Positions 23,130-23,704 of a stretch of DNA of 23,704 bases are shown here, in pieces. The notes beneath the pieces were generated by a model, which was not told the DNA's origin, did no database searches, and saw nothing but the letters and a program-made list of their open reading frames with translations. Positions within the stretch are counted from its first letter, which is position 1, and the number at the start of each line of letters is the position of its first letter. The translations under genes were made by a program, and so were the position numbers. This DNA comes from an uncultured Chromatiaceae bacterium (lineage in GTDB: Bacteria; Pseudomonadota; Gammaproteobacteria; Enterobacterales; Alteromonadaceae): positions 1-23,704 of the forward strand of contig CAMLRA010000049.1 of assembly GCA_946482325.1 (NCBI GenBank), read 5' to 3'.

Positions 23130-23704
23130 ATGCGAGTTGCAATTATCGGGGCAGGGATGACCGGCGTTAGTGCCGCCCGCGCTTTGGCGGATGCCGGCGC
23201 TGAAGTCACCGTCTTTGATAAAGGGCGTGGTCCAGGCGGACGTATGTCAGCTAAACGACTGCAATCAGCCCCCGGCGCCGGGGGGTATTTACAGCTTGAC
23301 ATGGGCGCGCAGTATTTCACCGCGCGCCATCCCTGGTTCTTACGTCAGGTCCGGCAATGGCAACAACAGGGAGTCGTGCAGCGTTGGGATTTTTCGCCAC
23401 ATGTTTGGCAGCACGCGTTACTGTTGCCTTCAGATGATGAGACGACCCGCTACGTCGGCACGCCTGCCATGCATCAGATGTTGAGGTCACAACTTGGCAC
23501 CCTGATACAACACTACAGTTGTCAGGTGAGCGAACTCAGCTATAGCCTGAGCAGTTTCAGCAGTCAGCAATCCGGTGAATGGATTATCAGTACCGTCGAT
23601 GGCGCCAGTTATGCGGGGTTTGATGCGCTGTTGCTGACTTGTCCGCCTGAGCAGTGCCGCAAGCTGCTGACAACACATCCGCTTGCTGAACAGCTCCCGG
23701 CTGA
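23130..23704 (+). CDS. Renalase-like FAD/NAD(P)-dependent oxidoreductase (3' end beyond window)
   Basis: The frame is open for 191 codons to the window end, so it is partial. It begins MRVAIIGAGMTGVSAARAL, the FAD-binding GxGxxG fold, followed by VTVFDKGRGPGGRMSAKR and LDMGAQYFTARHPWF. These are the signatures of the bacterial renalase-like amine-oxidase-type family. GGGAGG lies 5 nt before the ATG. It is divergent from msrA across an 89-bp gap. The substrate is unknown; family membership is clear but the reaction cannot be assigned from the N-terminal half. Confidence 0.85.
   Translation, partial: MRVAIIGAGMTGVSAARALADAGAEVTVFDKGRGPGGRMSAKRLQSAPGAGGYLQLDMGAQYFTARHPWFLRQVRQWQQQGVVQRWDFSPHVWQHALLLPSDDETTRYVGTPAMHQMLRSQLGTLIQHYSCQVSELSYSLSSFSSQQSGEWIISTVDGASYAGFDALLLTCPPEQCRKLLTTHPLAEQLPA

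Overview
This window reads as ordinary chromosomal DNA of a gammaproteobacterium. The protein sequences resemble E. coli, Vibrio and Shewanella orthologues. The gene order (nrdR-ribD-ribE-ribBA-ribH-nusB-thiL-pgpA, then dxs-ispA-xseB divergent from the pomAB sodium motor genes, then thiI) is the one familiar from Alteromonadales and Vibrionales. The PomA/PomB stator and the large Reg_prop/Y_Y_Y/GGDEF sensor fit a motile aquatic Alteromonadales-type organism (Rheinheimera/Alishewanella-like, inferred from protein style only). I see no phage, transposon, CRISPR array, rRNA or tRNA.

Layout. 1-266: a TAATCCC heptamer array at the left edge, a 16-bp palindrome and a possible gene remnant, then dinB on the minus strand with a near-ideal LexA box over its start site. 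1575-8767: glyA, then a plus-strand riboflavin/thiamine/phospholipid run: nrdR, ribD, ribE, ribBA (with a GTP cyclohydrolase II half that has lost its zinc ligands), ribH, nusB, thiL, pgpA. 8796-11864: a periplasmic-sensing diguanylate cyclase. 11891-11924: a shared bidirectional terminator. 11928-14940 (minus): xseB-ispA-dxs. 15131-16866 (plus): pomA-pomB behind a sigma-28-like promoter. 16934-18394: thiI. 18421-19682 (minus): vanZ-like gene and panE. 19789-20271 (plus): yajQ, back to back with the vanZ-like gene. 20272-20657: promoter, a MetJ-box-like site and a cobalamin riboswitch driving btuB (20658-22448). A palindromic terminator separates btuB from minus-strand msrA, and a renalase-like FAD oxidoreductase runs off the right edge.

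The genes are mostly core metabolism. The riboflavin genes make FMN/FAD, dxs and ispA start isoprenoid synthesis (DXP also feeds thiamine), thiL and thiI serve thiamine and tRNA thiolation, and glyA and btuB bear on one-carbon and methionine metabolism. I found no strong candidate for an entirely new system. The most interesting signals are regulatory: -10 boxes inside the loops of inverted repeats or terminators (ribH, thiI, yajQ), interlocked divergent promoters at vanZ/yajQ, an intrinsic-terminator hairpin lying between the thiL Shine-Dalgarno and start codon, AGACGTCT sites before glyA and btuB, and a G-quadruplex-capable heptamer array next to the SOS polymerase gene.
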